A stretch of DNA of 60,917 nucleotides, from NCBI GenBank assembly GCA_900045905.1, contig FCNS01000013.1, positions 1-60,917 of the forward strand. The letters are read 5' to 3'. This stretch comes from Clostridiales bacterium CHKCI001. GTDB lineage: Bacteria > Bacillota > Clostridia > Lachnospirales > Lachnospiraceae. A program made the position numbers and the translations under genes. The number at the start of each line of letters is the position of its first letter. Position 1 is the stretch's first letter. Positions 27,482 to 35,616 of the stretch are shown here, piece by piece. The notes under the pieces were generated by a model, which saw nothing but the letters and a program-made list of their open reading frames with translations, did not search any database and was not told where the DNA came from.

Positions 27482-28866
27482 TGGACGTATTAAAAAAAGT
27501 ACCAGTTCGGGAGCAAGATCCAAAGGTTCGTGCCACGAATTTTGACGAAGTTTGTTTAGGATATAATATGGAAGAAGCTCAGCAGGAAGCCAGCCGTTGT
27601 ATTAAATGTAAAAATGCAAGATGTATGACTGGTTGTCCAGTTTCGATTAATATACCAGGATTTATCAAAGAAATTCAGGACGGTAATATAGAAGCAGCTG
27701 CGAATATTATTGCAGAATCTTCTGCCCTTCCAGCAGTTTGTGGACGTGTATGTCCGCAGGAATCTCAGTGTGAAGGCGTTTGTATCCGTGGAATCAAAGG
27801 AGAACCAATTTCCATTGGTAAGTTAGAGCGTTTTGTAGCAGACTGGTCTCGTGAAAATGGATTTGTTCCAAAAAAGGCTGAAAAGATGAATGGCAAGAAA
27901 GTTGCAGTTATCGGTTCTGGTCCAGCAGGATTAACCTGTGCGGGTGATTTAGCAAAACTTGGCTATGAAGTAACAATCTTTGAAGCATTGCATCAGCCAG
28001 GCGGTGTATTATTATATGGTATTCCAGAATTCCGTTTGCCAAAAGATACCGTTGTAAAGACAGAAATTGAGAACGTTAAGAAATTAGGCGTAAAAATTGA
28101 ATGTAATGTTGTAATCGGAAAGTCAGTGACAATCGATCAGCTCTTATCTGAGGAAGGATTTAGTGCGGTATTTATTGGCTCTGGTGCAGGTTTGCCTAAG
28201 TTTATGGGAATTCCAGGGGAAAATGCAAATGGCGTATTCTCTGCAAATGAGTTCTTAACACGTAACAACTTAATGAAAGCATTCCGTGACGATCATGATA
28301 CCCCAATTGCAAGAGGTAAGAAAGTTGCCGTTGTAGGTGGTGGTAATGTAGCAATGGATGCTGCCAGAACGGCACTTCGTTTGGGAGCAGAAACATATAT
28401 TGTATATCGTCGTAGTGAAGCAGAACTTCCAGCTCGTGTGGAAGAAGTACATCATGCAAAAGAAGAAGGCGTAATCTTTAAACTTTTAACAAATCCAAAA
28501 GAAATCTTAGTAGATGAAAATGGATGGGTAAAAGGTATGGTCTGTGTAGAAATGGAACTTGGTGAACCAGATGCATCAGGAAGAAGACGTCCAGTAGAAA
28601 AAGTAGGTTCTGAATTTACAATTGATGTAGATACTGTTATTATGTCACTTGGTACTTCACCAAATCCATTGATCTCTTCCACAACAGAAGGATTGGAAGT
28701 AAATAAATGGAAATGTATTGTAGCAGATGAGACAAACGGAAAGACAACCAAAGAAGGTGTTTACGCTGGTGGAGATGCGGTAACAGGAGCAGCAACCGTA
28801 ATTCTTGCGATGGAAGCAGGTAAGGCAGGAGCAAAGGGAATCCACGAATATTTATCCAATAAATAA
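27481..28866 (+). CDS. nfnB: NfnB: NADPH-dependent ferredoxin transhydrogenase subunit B (GltD-like)
   Basis: 461 residues. N-terminal [4Fe-4S] region CIKCKNARCMTGCPVSINIP near 37 and CGRVCPQESQCEGVC near 80, FAD-binding VAVIGSGPAGLTCAGDLA near 141, NADPH-binding VAVVGGGNVAMDAARTAL near 282. Such proteins are often annotated glutamate synthase small subunit; pairing with NfnA supports the bifurcating transhydrogenase role. Directly coupled to nfnA. Confidence 0.93.
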   Translation: MDVLKKVPVREQDPKVRATNFDEVCLGYNMEEAQQEASRCIKCKNARCMTGCPVSINIPGFIKEIQDGNIEAAANIIAESSALPAVCGRVCPQESQCEGVCIRGIKGEPISIGKLERFVADWSRENGFVPKKAEKMNGKKVAVIGSGPAGLTCAGDLAKLGYEVTIFEALHQPGGVLLYGIPEFRLPKDTVVKTEIENVKKLGVKIECNVVIGKSVTIDQLLSEEGFSAVFIGSGAGLPKFMGIPGENANGVFSANEFLTRNNLMKAFRDDHDTPIARGKKVAVVGGGNVAMDAARTALRLGAETYIVYRRSEAELPARVEEVHHAKEEGVIFKLLTNPKEILVDENGWVKGMVCVEMELGEPDASGRRRPVEKVGSEFTIDVDTVIMSLGTSPNPLISSTTEGLEVNKWKCIVADETNGKTTKEGVYAGGDAVTGAATVILAMEAGKAGAKGIHEYLSNK

Positions 28867-28907
28867 ATCTTCAAATTTCTCTATTCTTAGCGTGAGGTTT
28901 AAGAAGT

Positions 28908-28950
28908 CGGGCTTTCATCTCGGTGACTTGAGATGAAAGCCCGCTTTTTA
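28908..28950 (+). terminator. Terminator of nfnAB
   Basis: CGGGCTTTCATCTC / GAGATGAAAGCCCG with an eight-base loop, followed by CTTTTTAT. Strong form. Confidence 0.93.
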
Positions 28951-29042
28951 TAACCTAAATTTATCCATTCTCTGTATCCTATAGAAACGCTGTATTTATT
29001 GACATCTATCGGTGACAAGTGCAATCGAATAGTTTGATAGAA

Positions 29043-29102
29043 ATAGCCACAGGAATTTTGAACGGAGCCCTTTTGGAGCTCAGATCATTTTCCTGTGGCT
29101 AT
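29043..29102 (-). terminator. Long-stem terminator of the minus-strand gene at 29106
   Basis: ATAGCCACAGGAA (29043-29055) pairs perfectly with TTCCTGTGGCTAT (29090-29102), with an inner GAGC stem; on the minus strand it is followed by TTTCTATC. Confidence 0.7.
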
Positions 29103-29105
29103 CAT

Positions 29106-29666
29106 TTACTCTGTTTCTTTTGTTGTGTTGCACGCACTGCAAAGTGTTGTCTTACCTGCTTCTTTGGCTTCTTCTTCACTTCCGCTTATAATTGTTTTGG
29201 AACGTTTTAAGTAAGTGCAATTTTGATCGGAATGGTAAGATTTTCCATTTGGAGTCCAGAAAAATACAGCTGATGCATTTTGTTCTAAACTTTCGTCTTC
29301 TTTTAAGCTTTCTTCCTTTTCAGAATTCTCGTCTTCTAAAAGGTCTTCTTCCAATGCAATTGCTTCCTCTAAGGAAGCCTCTTCTACTGTACCATTTAAA
29401 TCTGGTTCTGAATAAGTTTCTTCTATCTCCGTGTCCATTTCTGGCTCTGACATGTTACTTGCTGATGTGATATCAGATTTTTCGTTTGGTATGTTTTTCA
29501 TAAAGGTTTGCTGCTTTGCCTGTGCTGTATGATTTTTAGGGTTTTTCATAACAGTAGTTGATTGTTTGGCAGTTTCTTTTCTCTTTCTTAATAATAAGTA
29601 GAGAATGAGAATCAATACAAGTAATAGGACAAAGCAAAGTAAGAACATTTTCTTTTTGTCAAACAT
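29106..29666 (-). CDS. Membrane-anchored protein with acidic linker and Cys-rich C-terminal domain, unknown function
   Basis: 186 residues. One N-terminal membrane helix (about 6-25, FLLCFVLLLVLILILYLLL), a basic stop-transfer, a very acidic linker (about 65-130), then a compact end domain FFWTPNGKSYHSDQNCTYL... with Cys near 146 and a CSAC pair near 178. WTPNGKxYH-type ends recur in extracellular or membrane proteins of Firmicutes, sometimes with nuclease domains; here there is none. Function unknown. GAGGAGAAG precedes the ATG. Confidence 0.7.
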   Translation of the reverse strand: MFDKKKMFLLCFVLLLVLILILYLLLRKRKETAKQSTTVMKNPKNHTAQAKQQTFMKNIPNEKSDITSASNMSEPEMDTEIEETYSEPDLNGTVEEASLEEAIALEEDLLEDENSEKEESLKEDESLEQNASAVFFWTPNGKSYHSDQNCTYLKRSKTIISGSEEEAKEAGKTTLCSACNTTKETE

Positions 29667-29832
29667 AATAACTTCTCCTCTTTTTCTTGACGTTGGTTTT
29701 CAACGTAAATACTTCTATACTTGAATATCATACCATAGAAAAGAAAAGGATACAAGGAAGAATAAATAACAAAAATAAATAGTAAATAGCGAGAATTTTA
29801 TCAAAATATAGCAAGAATCAGAGATTTTTGGC

Positions 29833-29979
29833 TTTAATTTAATCTTTCTATTCCCCGACAGATGATTCTTTCTGCCATATCGGCGATTTCTTCTGGACTT
29901 TCTTTGCGATCTCCTTCTAGCCATACCTGAAATAATCCAATAACACCATTAATTGTGAACGCATAAAAATATTTATAAG
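29833..29979 (-). pseudogene. Remnant of a TetR-family regulator (C-terminal helices only)
   Basis: On the minus strand about 48 codons read YKYFYAFTINGVIGLFQ, then VWLEGDRKESPEEIADMA, then a short helix and stop. This matches the closing helices of TetR-like regulators (the TetR_C_8 style FYxxGxxGxxxxW...SPEEIA). An in-frame stop (TAA) lies just upstream, and no helix-turn-helix follows. I read it as a 5'-truncated pseudogene. Confidence 0.55.
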
Positions 29980-30023
29980 GAAATTAATTATAATGCAGTA
30001 TCTGGACTTGTACAGAGTCTTTC

Positions 30024-30032
30024 TGGTATAAT
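30024..30032 (+). promoter_or_regulatory. Extended -10 promoter upstream of the cytidylate-kinase-like gene
   Basis: TGGTATAAT (TG plus TATAAT) lies 160 bp before the gene; no good -35 at 17 bp. The 212 bp around it hold no gene. Confidence 0.5.
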
Positions 30033-30191
30033 GGGAAATATAAAACGCTAACGAATTTGTAATTTAAACAAAAGTAATCAAGTTGCTAGAATAAGAAATA
30101 GTAGAAGAGAAAACAACAGAGAAGTTGAATTTATGGCAAAAATTCCTAAATCTGTTTCAAAAATAAAGTTTAGAAAGGTTGAGTGAAGTGT

Positions 30192-30794
30192 ATGGGAAAT
30201 CACATTATTACGATTGCCAGGGAATTTGGCAGCGGAGGAAGGGAGATTGGAAAAAAGTTAGCAGCAGAATTAGGCATAGAATGCTATGACAGCCGTCTCA
30301 TCGAAATGGCAGCAGAATATGGCGAGATTGATCCAGCCATATTGAAACAGGCAGAAGAAAAAAAAGCAAGCAGTCTGCTTTATACCGTCTATCATGACAT
30401 GGCCAACGAAAAAACGGGTTACGGGCTTCCTCTAAATGACATGTTATTTAATCTTCAATCGGAAGTAATTCGTCAGCTTGCAGAAAAAGAATCTTGTATT
30501 ATTATTGGACGCTGTGCGGATTATGTTTTATCAGGAAGAAAACAGGTACATTCGGTATTTATTCATGCTGATATGGAAATGCGTCAAGACCGAATTATGA
30601 AAAAATATAAAGTTTCAAAAAAAGAAGCCACTGCAATGATAAAGAAAAAAGATAAGGAAAGAAGTAGCTATTATAATTTCTTTACCGATCGTCACTGGGG
30701 AAAGAAAGAGAGTTATGATATGACCATTAATAGCAGCAGTGTAGGCATAGTTGGAGCAGTACAACTGCTAAAAGAATTATTTAAACTTCCGTAG
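30192..30794 (+). CDS. Cytidylate kinase-like family protein
   Basis: 200 residues. N-terminal nucleotide-binding loop ITIAREFGSGGREIGKKLA, a degenerate P-loop typical of the cytidylate-kinase-like family, then YDSRLIEMAAEYG, CIIIGRCADYVL near 101 and the RSSYYNFFTDRHWG lid-like segment. Phosphorylates an unknown small molecule; not the housekeeping Cmk. The ATG at 30192 follows AAGGTTGAG; GTG 30183 is an alternative. Confidence 0.87.
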   Translation: MGNHIITIAREFGSGGREIGKKLAAELGIECYDSRLIEMAAEYGEIDPAILKQAEEKKASSLLYTVYHDMANEKTGYGLPLNDMLFNLQSEVIRQLAEKESCIIIGRCADYVLSGRKQVHSVFIHADMEMRQDRIMKKYKVSKKEATAMIKKKDKERSSYYNFFTDRHWGKKESYDMTINSSSVGIVGAVQLLKELFKLP

Positions 30795-30803
30795 AATCTG
30801 AAA

Positions 30804-30838
30804 GGCTCATTAAATGAAAAACCGACATTTAATGAGCC
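30804..30838. terminator. Bidirectional hairpin between convergent genes
   Basis: GGCTCATTAAAT (30804-30815) / ATTTAATGAGCC (30827-30838), perfect 12-bp stem with an A-rich loop, then TCTTATGTG. It lies between the kinase-like gene and the minus-strand gene. Confidence 0.7.
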
Positions 30839-30847
30839 TCTTATGTG

Positions 30848-31141
30848 TTATTCATTTATTTGCTTTTGTAATTGTTCTTCCAGTTCCTTTATGCGATCCT
30901 TTAGATGCTTATCCATGATGGATATTTGTTCTGTGATTCTTCTAATAGTAATTCCAATGCTTGTAAAAAATATAGGTATAAAAATAAGAAGATAAGTATC
31001 CATTGAAAGAAATTCAAAAGTTCCGCCAAATACTAGCCAATCAGAAAGAGGAATCCAAACCATAATTACAAAGCAAATACAACCGCTTATAACAGCAAGT
31101 GCAATAAATAGATTAGATAATTTTTTTAGATCAGAAGACAA
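30848..31141 (-). CDS. Small two-helix membrane protein with coiled-coil tail, unknown function
   Basis: 97 residues: two membrane helices (about 10-30 and 46-65) and a charged helical tail (DKHLKDRIKELEEQLQKQINE). TTG start with GGGGAGAGAGAT ahead. No recognized family. It sits downstream (on the minus strand) of the frameshifted lipoprotein; the two may once have formed a unit. Confidence 0.6.
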   Translation of the reverse strand: MSSDLKKLSNLFIALAVISGCICFVIMVWIPLSDWLVFGGTFEFLSMDTYLLIFIPIFFTSIGITIRRITEQISIMDKHLKDRIKELEEQLQKQINE

Positions 31142-31266
31142 ATCTCTCTCCCCCTATCCATACCACTTAATATACCGTTCCGCACCAAGGCGGTTCAGTG
31201 ATTTATGCATATTCTCAAATAGTAGGCTTTCCGAATCCCTCTATTTATCAAGTGATTGCAGTAGTA

Positions 31267-31888
31267 TTAGTTGGAAACAGCAAGTTTCTCATACTCCAAT
31301 TGCACAGCATCCGATACATTCATCAAAATATTGATATTCTGTTTTGTTAATTCTACATCAGTTTGAATCGTTCTTGTATCGGATTCTACAGGAATCATAT
31401 TATATTCTCCTGCTTTTGATTCTGTCCCACCATCCACATAAACTCGATTACATACGCCATTTCCAAGAAACTGAGTTAACCTTTCTCCATTCTCAGATGA
31501 GCCACATTGATATTCTCCTGTATCAGTTAAAAACACATCCAATGTAAATAATACCTTTTGCTTCGATACAACTGGAAAATAATAAATATTATTATGATTA
31601 AATGTTCCATCTTGCTGCAACGTATATATTACAAATGGCTCCATGATCTGAATATCATCCAATGAAAATTCTGGAGAGGAAACAGATTCTAAATTACGCA
31701 AATTATGTGCAATTGTCATTGCCCCTACTTCATTTAAGCAGTTCATTACTTCTTTGTGGTACAGCAACTTGATTTACTTCCTCACTGGAAGGAGTTGTAT
31801 TATAATTTTTATTATTACATGCACATAAAAACGTAGTGTAATATAACAACAGTACCATAAAAAGAACTATTTTTTTAACTACTTTCAT
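31267..31888 (-). pseudogene. Lipoprotein gene broken by a frameshift, unknown function
   Basis: Two minus-strand frames overlap at 31730-31767. The first has a lipoprotein signal (MKVVKKIVLFMVLLLYYTTF then LCAC) and stops at 31730. The second carries the rest, about 160 residues with NEVGAMTIAHNLRNLESVSS and TLDVFLTDTGEYQCGS, with no start of its own. A single-base slip near CCACAAAGAAG would join them. It could be a true pseudogene, a phase variant or a sequencing error. No family recognized. Confidence 0.6.
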
Positions 31889-32317
31889 TCTTTTGTTCCT
31901 CACTTTCAAAGTTAGTGTCAAATCTACTACCTGTTTTTTTCGTCTCAGCTTTTCATAGATTACTTGACATTACCTTATTTTTGATTCATTTTCAGTGAAG
32001 TTTCATGATAAAAAATTGTTAGTATTTCTCTGCTGTATCACCTTACCTTTCATTAAAAGAGATCAGCATATATAAGTCTTTTATATAATAATATTTAATG
32101 TTTTGCGAATATAAAAAGACTGAATTTATATAAATATTTTACTATAATATTAGTAAAGTGTCAAGTGAATATATATATTTTTTGAAAAAATATATTAGCG
32201 ATATCCTTTCTCTTTGAAATGTTTTTGTAAAAGAAGCTTGCATAATAGAGAAAAAATGTTATAATAATCCCGATAGATAAAAGGAAATGAAAACAATGAA
32301 ATATCGGAGGAATCGTT
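31889..32317. other. A/T-rich intergenic stretch before the deacetylase gene
   Basis: No gene is supported. It is very A/T-rich (about 32050-32200 almost only A and T). The only clear signal is the promoter at 32238-32265. Confidence 0.6.
32238..32265 (+). promoter_or_regulatory. Promoter of the deacetylase gene
   Basis: TTGCAT (32238-32243), 16-bp spacer, TATAAT (32260-32265); 52 bp before the start codon. Confidence 0.7.
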
Positions 32318-33334
32318 ATGACAAAGTTAAAAAAAGGTGCGTTATTCGCTTTGATGTTGTGTGGTGTGTTGGCTTTTAGTGGATGTGGTAATACACAGCA
32401 AACGCCAAGTACAGCGGCAGAGACAACAACGCCAGAAGCAGCTTCTAGTTCTACTCCAGAGGAAACTACACCTAGTTCTGCGGCAACAACAGAATCAGCG
32501 TCTGTTACGGAGTCAGCTGCGGAGTCTACAACGGAATCTACACCAGAACCAACGACGGAATCGATCACAGCCCCTGCATCGGAGGCAGCTACTACAACGC
32601 AGGCGGTAGATAAGTCTTATTTAAGCAATATTCCAGCTCTTTCTAATCAGAGTGGAGGATGTGGTTTTTCAGCAGCAAATGGAAGAGATAGTAAAAACGT
32701 ACCAAATGATATGTATTGGTATGTAAAAAAATATGGAAAATATAATGCAGACTTCCTTCAGGATACAAGTAAAAATGTTATTTACTTAACAATGGATGAA
32801 GGCTATGAAGCAGGATATACCCCAACGATTTTGGATACATTAAAGGAAAAGAATGTAAAGGCAGTATTCTTTGTAACGAAGCAATTTATTGACAGTGATC
32901 CAGAATTAATCCAGCGTATGATTGATGAAGGGCATATTATTGGAAACCATACCGTTTCCCATAAGCAGATGCCAACATTAACATTGGATCAGCAAAAAGA
33001 AGAAATACTTACAATTAATAATATGATTAAAGAGCAGTTTGGATATGATGTAAAACTATTCCGTTTCCCAGAGGGAGAGTTTAGTGAGCAGTCTCTGGCA
33101 TTAGTAGAAAGTCTTGGTATGAAGAGTGTGTTCTGGAGTTTTTCACATAAAGATTTTGACACAAGTGCGCAACCAGATCCAGCAACAAGTCTTCAAAAAT
33201 GTCTAGATGAAGTACATCCAGGTGCAATTTATTTATTACATGCAGTGTCTTCTACGAATACACAGATTTTAGGAGACTTTATTGATGGTGTAAGAGCGAA
33301 AGGATTTGAATTTGGAACTTATCCAGTACAATAA
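32318..33334 (+). CDS. Lipoprotein polysaccharide deacetylase, PdaA-like
   Basis: 338 residues. Lipoprotein signal (MTKLKKGALFALMLC, then FSGC), a Thr/Ser/Glu/Pro-rich linker (about 27-96), then an NodB-type deacetylase closest to PdaA, the enzyme making muramic delta-lactam in spore cortex. Motif 1 is TMDEGYEAGYTP (other families TFDDG, PdaA TFDNG), motif 2 NHTVSH near 211, motif 3 RFPEGEF, and HPGAIYLLHAVS near 297. The second acidic position of motif 1 is Glu, so metal binding may differ. Role in spore cortex is inferred from similarity; the promoter looks vegetative. GGAGGAATCG precedes the start. Confidence 0.88.
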   Translation: MTKLKKGALFALMLCGVLAFSGCGNTQQTPSTAAETTTPEAASSSTPEETTPSSAATTESASVTESAAESTTESTPEPTTESITAPASEAATTTQAVDKSYLSNIPALSNQSGGCGFSAANGRDSKNVPNDMYWYVKKYGKYNADFLQDTSKNVIYLTMDEGYEAGYTPTILDTLKEKNVKAVFFVTKQFIDSDPELIQRMIDEGHIIGNHTVSHKQMPTLTLDQQKEEILTINNMIKEQFGYDVKLFRFPEGEFSEQSLALVESLGMKSVFWSFSHKDFDTSAQPDPATSLQKCLDEVHPGAIYLLHAVSSTNTQILGDFIDGVRAKGFEFGTYPVQ

Positions 33335-33391
33335 AGTAAAAAACAGTTATACTATATGGCATTACAGAATGTGATATAACAGGTTTGTAAG

Positions 33392-33462
33392 ATAGGATAA
33401 AGTTTTATAGGTTAATTGCTATTAGTTTACTCGTTTCCTATGAAACTTTATCCTATTTTTTT
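33392..33462 (+). terminator. Terminator after the deacetylase gene
   Basis: ATAGGATAAAGTTTTATAGG (33392-33411) pairs with CCTATGAAACTTTATCCTAT (33437-33456) with one unpaired region, followed by seven T. Confidence 0.9.
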
Positions 33463-33493
33463 ATCATGATATGCCATCCAGTGGAGTTTTTTT
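33463..33493 (+). repeat. Post-terminator dispersed repeat, copy B
   Basis: ATCATGATATGCCATCCAGT followed by GGAGTTTTTTT directly after the T-tract. It lacks the AAAAGA insert found in copies D and E but keeps GATATGC and TCC-AGT-GGA. Confidence 0.6.
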
Positions 33494-33527
33494 GCTATTA
33501 TAATGTAAGTCATAAGGAGGCTGTGGA

Positions 33528-33938
33528 TTGGATCGAGAAAATTTATTAAAAATAGCATTGGAAGCACGTAAATTTGCCTATGCACCTTATTCTCATTTTA
33601 CTGTGGGAGCTGCTTTATTGGCTAAAAATGGAACGGTTTATTCTGGATGTAATATTGAGAATGCAGCCTATGGACCTAGTAACTGTGCAGAGAGAACGGC
33701 GTTTTTTAAAGCAATTTCAGAAGGAAATAAAGATTTTTGTGCCATTGCGGTTGTAGGAGGATTGGAAGGGAAAGAGGCTATGCAGTACTGTCCTCCTTGT
33801 GGCGTTTGTCGCCAAGTAATGGCAGAATTTTGTAGTCCAGAAGATTTTTTGATTATCTTGGGAGCGAAAAATCAAGTGATTAAGGAATATAAATTAAAGG
33901 AATTACTGCCAGTATCTTTTTCTCTTAATGAGAATTAA
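33528..33938 (+). CDS. cdd: Cytidine deaminase
   Basis: 136 residues. It deaminates cytidine and deoxycytidine for pyrimidine salvage. Zinc motifs: NCAERTAFF near residue 53 (Cys and catalytic Glu) and PPCGVCRQVM near 90 (two Cys). Starts with ARKFAYAPYSHFTVGAAL typical of tetrameric enzymes. TTG start with AAGGAGGC ahead. Stands between a terminator and the rnf promoter. Confidence 0.95.
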   Translation: MDRENLLKIALEARKFAYAPYSHFTVGAALLAKNGTVYSGCNIENAAYGPSNCAERTAFFKAISEGNKDFCAIAVVGGLEGKEAMQYCPPCGVCRQVMAEFCSPEDFLIILGAKNQVIKEYKLKELLPVSFSLNEN

Positions 33939-33982
33939 AGGTTGTTTTTACCCTACCTAAAAAATAAATAATTATTATAAAA

Positions 33983-33996
33983 TGAAAGCGCTTTTA
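33983..33996 (+). promoter_or_regulatory. Possible catabolite response element (cre) upstream of rnf
   Basis: TGAAAGCGCTTTTA matches the Bacillus cre consensus TGWAANCGNTNWCA at 13 of 14 positions. It lies about 113 bp upstream of the rnf -35, so it could act on rnf or just be chance. Confidence 0.35.
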
Positions 33997-34095
33997 TATG
34001 GATGGATAGGCAGTGCAAGAAAAAGAAACTACGTAAATTTATACAATAATGAATAGGCAAATGATAAATTTGATGGAAATATTGCTATAATAATA

Positions 34096-34124
34096 TTGAC
34101 AAATGAATAAAATCAAGGTAGTAT
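34096..34124 (+). promoter_or_regulatory. Promoter of the rnf operon
   Basis: TTGACA (34096-34101), 17-bp spacer, TAGTAT (34119-34124). Transcription would begin about 34131, exactly where the structured leader begins. Confidence 0.8.
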
Positions 34125-34130
34125 TTATAG

Positions 34131-34266
34131 TAGGGTATTCGATGACGTTGCAGTCAGGAGAATACCTTTTCCACGTTACTGTGGCGTCCCGTAAGAAAGC
34201 TCCAGTGGAGATTTCTGGGGTAGTATCCGGAGAATCGGAAAAATAAAGAAAAGGACCTGGTGTTTT
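34131..34266 (+). promoter_or_regulatory. Structured leader RNA of the rnf operon, candidate riboswitch or attenuator
   Basis: Four stems in 110 nt: GGTATTC / GAATACC (34134-34166) with inner TGAC / GTCA; CCAC / GTGG (34171-34184); a nested stem CCC...AGAAA..CTCC-AGT-GGAG..TTTCT..GGG (34188-34220); and TCCG / CGGA (34226-34239). The rnfC ribosome binding site is weak (AAAAGGA) and lies right after. I do not recognise a known riboswitch class. The third stem resembles the dispersed post-terminator repeat. Energy-coupling or Na-responsive control is only a guess. Confidence 0.55.
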
Positions 34267-35592
34267 ATGAAAAAACGAACATTTAAAGGGGGAGTTCATC
34301 CATATGACGGAAAGGAACTGACAAAAAATATTCCAGTGGAAACGGTCGTGCCGCATGGAGATATGATCTTCCCATTGTCCCAGCATATCGGGGCACCTGC
34401 GAAGCCTTTGGTTAAAAAAGGCGACTATGTAAAGATGGGTCAGATGATAGCAGAAGCAGGCGGATTTATTTCAGCTAATGTAATTAGTTCTGTTTCAGGA
34501 ACCGTAAAGGCAATTGAACCAAGGTTAGTTCCATCTGGTGAAATGGTGAATTCTATTGTTATTACAAATGATGAATCAGATACCACAGTGGATGGATTTG
34601 GGAAAAACAGGGATTATACGAAGTTGTCAAAAGAAGAGATTCGCCAGATTATAAAGGATGCTGGTATTGTTGGTTTAGGGGGAGCAGGATTCCCAACCCA
34701 CGTGAAATTGACTCCCAAAAATGAGGATGAAATTGATTATGTTATTGTAAATGGAGCAGAATGTGAGCCATATTTAACTTCTGACTACCGCATGATGATG
34801 GAAGAACCAGAAAAAATTATTGGTGGACTGAAAGTTATCCTTCAATTATTTGATAATGCAAAAGGAGTCATTGCAATTGAAGATAACAAACCAGAGGCAA
34901 TTAGTTTAATTGGTGAAATGGTAGAAGAAGAAGAGAATATTGAAGTGTATCCTCTAAAAACAAAATATCCGCAAGGTGCAGAACGTACGTTGATTTATGC
35001 AGTATCTGGAAGAGAGATTAATTCCACAATGCTTCCAGCAGATGCAGGTTGTATTGTCGATAATGTTGATACAGTAATTTCTATTTACATGGCAGTTTGT
35101 AAGTCAACACCATTAATTCGTCGTATTGTAACCGTGACAGGAGATGCAGTTGTTCAGCCTCATAATTTTAATGCAAGAATTGGTATGAACTATTTGGATT
35201 TATTAGAAGCAGCAGGAGGTCTAAAGGAAAATCCAGAGAAAATTGTATCGGGAGGACCTATGATGGGTATGGCACTATCTACAGTTGACATTCCTGTTAT
35301 TAAGACATCTTCCGCGTTGCTTTGTATGACACACGATGAAGCGGCAGAGTTTGAGCCAAGTGCATGTATCCGCTGCGGCAGATGTGTCTCCGTATGTCCT
35401 GGACATATTGTACCACAGAAACTAATGGAGTTTGCAGAGAGACATGATATCGAAGGATTTGAAGCGAATTTTGGTATGGAATGCTGTGAATGTGGCTGTT
35501 GTGCATATGTATGTCCTGCAAAACGTCCATTGACACAGGCATTTAAACAAGCTAGAAAGGCAGTTATGGAGAAACGCCGTAAAAAAGCGTAA
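34267..35592 (+). CDS. rnfC: Rnf complex subunit C (NADH-binding)
   Basis: 441 residues. RnfC is the peripheral NADH:FMN unit of the ferredoxin:NAD oxidoreductase that pumps Na or H across the membrane. Seen: GGVHPYDGKEL start, GLGGAGFPTHVKL (nucleotide loop) near 138, the NGAECEPYLTSDYRMMM segment near 162, and two [4Fe-4S] motifs CIRCGRCVSVCP near 368 and CCECGCCAYVCP near 406. First gene of a five-gene operon in the usual clostridial order C-D-G-E-A-B, here with D and G fused. Confidence 0.96.
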   Translation: MKKRTFKGGVHPYDGKELTKNIPVETVVPHGDMIFPLSQHIGAPAKPLVKKGDYVKMGQMIAEAGGFISANVISSVSGTVKAIEPRLVPSGEMVNSIVITNDESDTTVDGFGKNRDYTKLSKEEIRQIIKDAGIVGLGGAGFPTHVKLTPKNEDEIDYVIVNGAECEPYLTSDYRMMMEEPEKIIGGLKVILQLFDNAKGVIAIEDNKPEAISLIGEMVEEEENIEVYPLKTKYPQGAERTLIYAVSGREINSTMLPADAGCIVDNVDTVISIYMAVCKSTPLIRRIVTVTGDAVVQPHNFNARIGMNYLDLLEAAGGLKENPEKIVSGGPMMGMALSTVDIPVIKTSSALLCMTHDEAAEFEPSACIRCGRCVSVCPGHIVPQKLMEFAERHDIEGFEANFGMECCECGCCAYVCPAKRPLTQAFKQARKAVMEKRRKKA

Positions 35593-35616
35593 TAAACATA
35601 GAAAAGAGGTAACGTT

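Noticed and set aside
32361-32609. Alternate-frame Gln/Arg/Leu-rich ORF in the deacetylase linker
   Set aside because: Produced by reading the Thr/Ser-rich linker in the wrong frame.
34131-34266. Known riboswitch classes (FMN, TPP, cobalamin, c-di-GMP, purine) for the rnf leader
   Set aside because: None of the conserved core sequences I know for these classes is present.
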